This document shows, piece by piece, positions 5,206 to 6,118 of a stretch of 6,118 nucleotides of DNA. The stretch is from positions 1 to 6,118 of the forward strand of contig CALDGV010000655.1 of the NCBI GenBank assembly GCA_937941745.1, in the 5' to 3' direction. The notes under the pieces were generated by a model. The model was not told the DNA's origin. It ran no database searches and saw nothing but the letters and a program-made list of their open reading frames with translations. Origin of the DNA: an uncultured Prosthecobacter sp. (lineage in GTDB: Bacteria; Verrucomicrobiota; Verrucomicrobiia; Verrucomicrobiales; Verrucomicrobiaceae). Position numbers and translations under genes: made by a program. Every line of letters begins with the position of its first letter. The first letter of the stretch is position 1.

Positions 5206-6118
5206 ATGAATAAAGAGGGCCTCAGCGAGCGCGACATCTGCTCGAAGTTCATTACGCCCGCGATCCATGCAGCGGGGTGGGAGCTTCATCAGTATCGTGA
5301 AGAAGTCCAGTTGACGAAAGGCCGGGTGCTCGTGCGTGGCCAGTTGGCGTCGCGTATCCAGAACCCTGATGCACGGGGTGGCCCAAAGAGGGCTGACTAT
5401 GTGTTCTACGGCCCCCCGAATCTGGCTCTGGCCGTCGTCGAGGCGAAGAGAAACATCTATTCTGTCGGCCACGGGATGCAGCAGGCGCTGCTCTATGCCG
5501 AGATGCTTGACGCGCCCTTCGCTATCAGCGCAAATGGCGACGGCTTCTTGATCCATGACCGCACGGGAATATCCCAGCCCGTTGAGTGGGAGCAGGAGCA
5601 CTTCCCCAGCTACGAGCAACTATGGTCTATCTACCAGCAGGACAGGGGCATCATGGCACCCGCTCAGCTCAGCCTGCTGGCCCAGCCTTATCACACGGAC
5701 TCGTCAGACAAAGAGGCGCACTACTACCAGAAGGTCGCGATCAATCGCACCATCACAGCCATTGCTCTGGGCCAGCAGCGCATCCTGCTCGTGATGGCCA
5801 CCGGCACCGGCAAGACCTACACCGCCTTCCAGATCATCTGGCGCTTGTGGAAATCCAAGGCCAAAAAGCGCATCCTCTTCCTCGCGGATCGCAACATCCT
5901 CGTCGATCAGACCATCCAGCAGGACTTCGCGCCTTTTGGCGAGAACATGCACAAGATCACCAACCGTGAGGTGAAGAAGAACTTCGAGATTTACCTCGCG
6001 CTTTATCAGGCGGTCACGGGCAAGGAGGAATGGAAGCAAATCTACAAGCAGTTCCCCGCCGACTTCTTTGATCTCGTGGTCATTGATGAGTGCCATCGTG
6101 GCAGTGCCGATGAAGATT
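5206..6118 (+). CDS. hsdR: Type I restriction enzyme R subunit, 3'-truncated by window end
   Basis: HsdR is the translocase and nuclease subunit of a type I restriction-modification complex, acting with HsdM and HsdS to cut unmodified foreign DNA far from the recognition site. The frame stays open from ATG 5206 to base 6118, giving 304 codons of a protein normally about 800-1100 residues long. The N-terminal HSDR_N nuclease domain (about 5-145) has the PD-(D/E)xK core RADYVFY (Asp64) and VVEAKR (Glu79, Lys81), then GMQQALLYAEMLDAPF and NGDGFLIHDRTG. The SF2 helicase part follows: Q-motif-like YYQKVAI (173-179), Walker A MATGTGKT (197-204), motif Ia LFLADRNILVDQT (224-236) and the DEAD-like box DECH (294-297). 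An in-frame TGA at 5176 makes 5206 the first ATG; ACTCAA (5194-5199) precedes it and no Shine-Dalgarno is seen. An EcoAI/EcoEI-like (type IB) class is a guess. hsdM and hsdS should lie beyond the window. Confidence 0.93.
   Translation, partial: MNKEGLSERDICSKFITPAIHAAGWELHQYREEVQLTKGRVLVRGQLASRIQNPDARGGPKRADYVFYGPPNLALAVVEAKRNIYSVGHGMQQALLYAEMLDAPFAISANGDGFLIHDRTGISQPVEWEQEHFPSYEQLWSIYQQDRGIMAPAQLSLLAQPYHTDSSDKEAHYYQKVAINRTITAIALGQQRILLVMATGTGKTYTAFQIIWRLWKSKAKKRILFLADRNILVDQTIQQDFAPFGENMHKITNREVKKNFEIYLALYQAVTGKEEWKQIYKQFPADFFDLVVIDECHRGSADED

Noticed and set aside
5200..5619. 139-codon minus-strand frame opposite hsdR
   Set aside because: It overlaps conserved HsdR nuclease motifs on the other strand and shows no domain; a shadow of the GC-rich coding strand.
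4983..6118. Second copy of the tRNA-Pro 3' end (att repeat) inside the window
   Set aside because: I found no second GGTTCGAATCCC-like segment by eye; any matching att would be outside the window.
1..6118. CRISPR array, insertion sequence or replication origin
   Set aside because: No regularly spaced repeats of suitable length, no transposase, and no DnaA-box cluster were seen.

Overview
The window looks like a bacterial chromosome segment with moderately high G+C. It has compact housekeeping genes and almost no recognisable Shine-Dalgarno sequences. The gene order prs-rplY-pth-rpsF, the CTC-type L25 with an Ala/Lys-rich tail and the protein style fit the Planctomycetes-Verrucomicrobia-Chlamydiae group. 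Verrucomicrobiota is my best guess, but this is inference from style and not a database match.

Left part (1-2400, + strand) is a nucleotide and translation cluster. It holds the 3' two thirds of prs (PRPP synthase), then rplY (ribosomal protein L25, with its own likely promoter), pth (peptidyl-tRNA hydrolase) and rpsF (ribosomal protein S6). A strong intrinsic terminator follows. PRPP feeds nucleotide synthesis; L25 and S6 are ribosome components; Pth recycles peptidyl-tRNAs dropped by ribosomes.

Middle part (2405-4620, - strand) converges on that cluster. It has a class I SAM-dependent methyltransferase of unassigned substrate, followed 65 bp downstream by dprA, which encodes the DNA-processing protein that loads RecA on incoming single-stranded DNA during transformation. 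The two may be one transcript. The methyltransferase leader is AT-rich with short repeats.

Right part (4621-6118) starts with about 285 bp of non-coding DNA containing a four-copy TTTCAGG-type repeat. Next comes a complete tRNA-Pro(CGG) gene with encoded CCA. A short stretch of small hairpins and G-tracts follows, then the first 304 codons of a type I restriction enzyme R subunit (hsdR), which is cut by the window end. A restriction gene directly behind a tRNA gene is a classic setting for a genomic or defence island, so position about 4979 may be the boundary between core and accessory DNA. No integrase and no second att copy is visible here.

I found no convincing unknown system. The points most worth a second look are the tRNA-Pro/hsdR junction, an ACTCAA hexamer 6-8 nt before three start codons that lack Shine-Dalgarno sequences, the TTTCAGG repeat cluster, and the methyltransferase with an atypical SAM motif.
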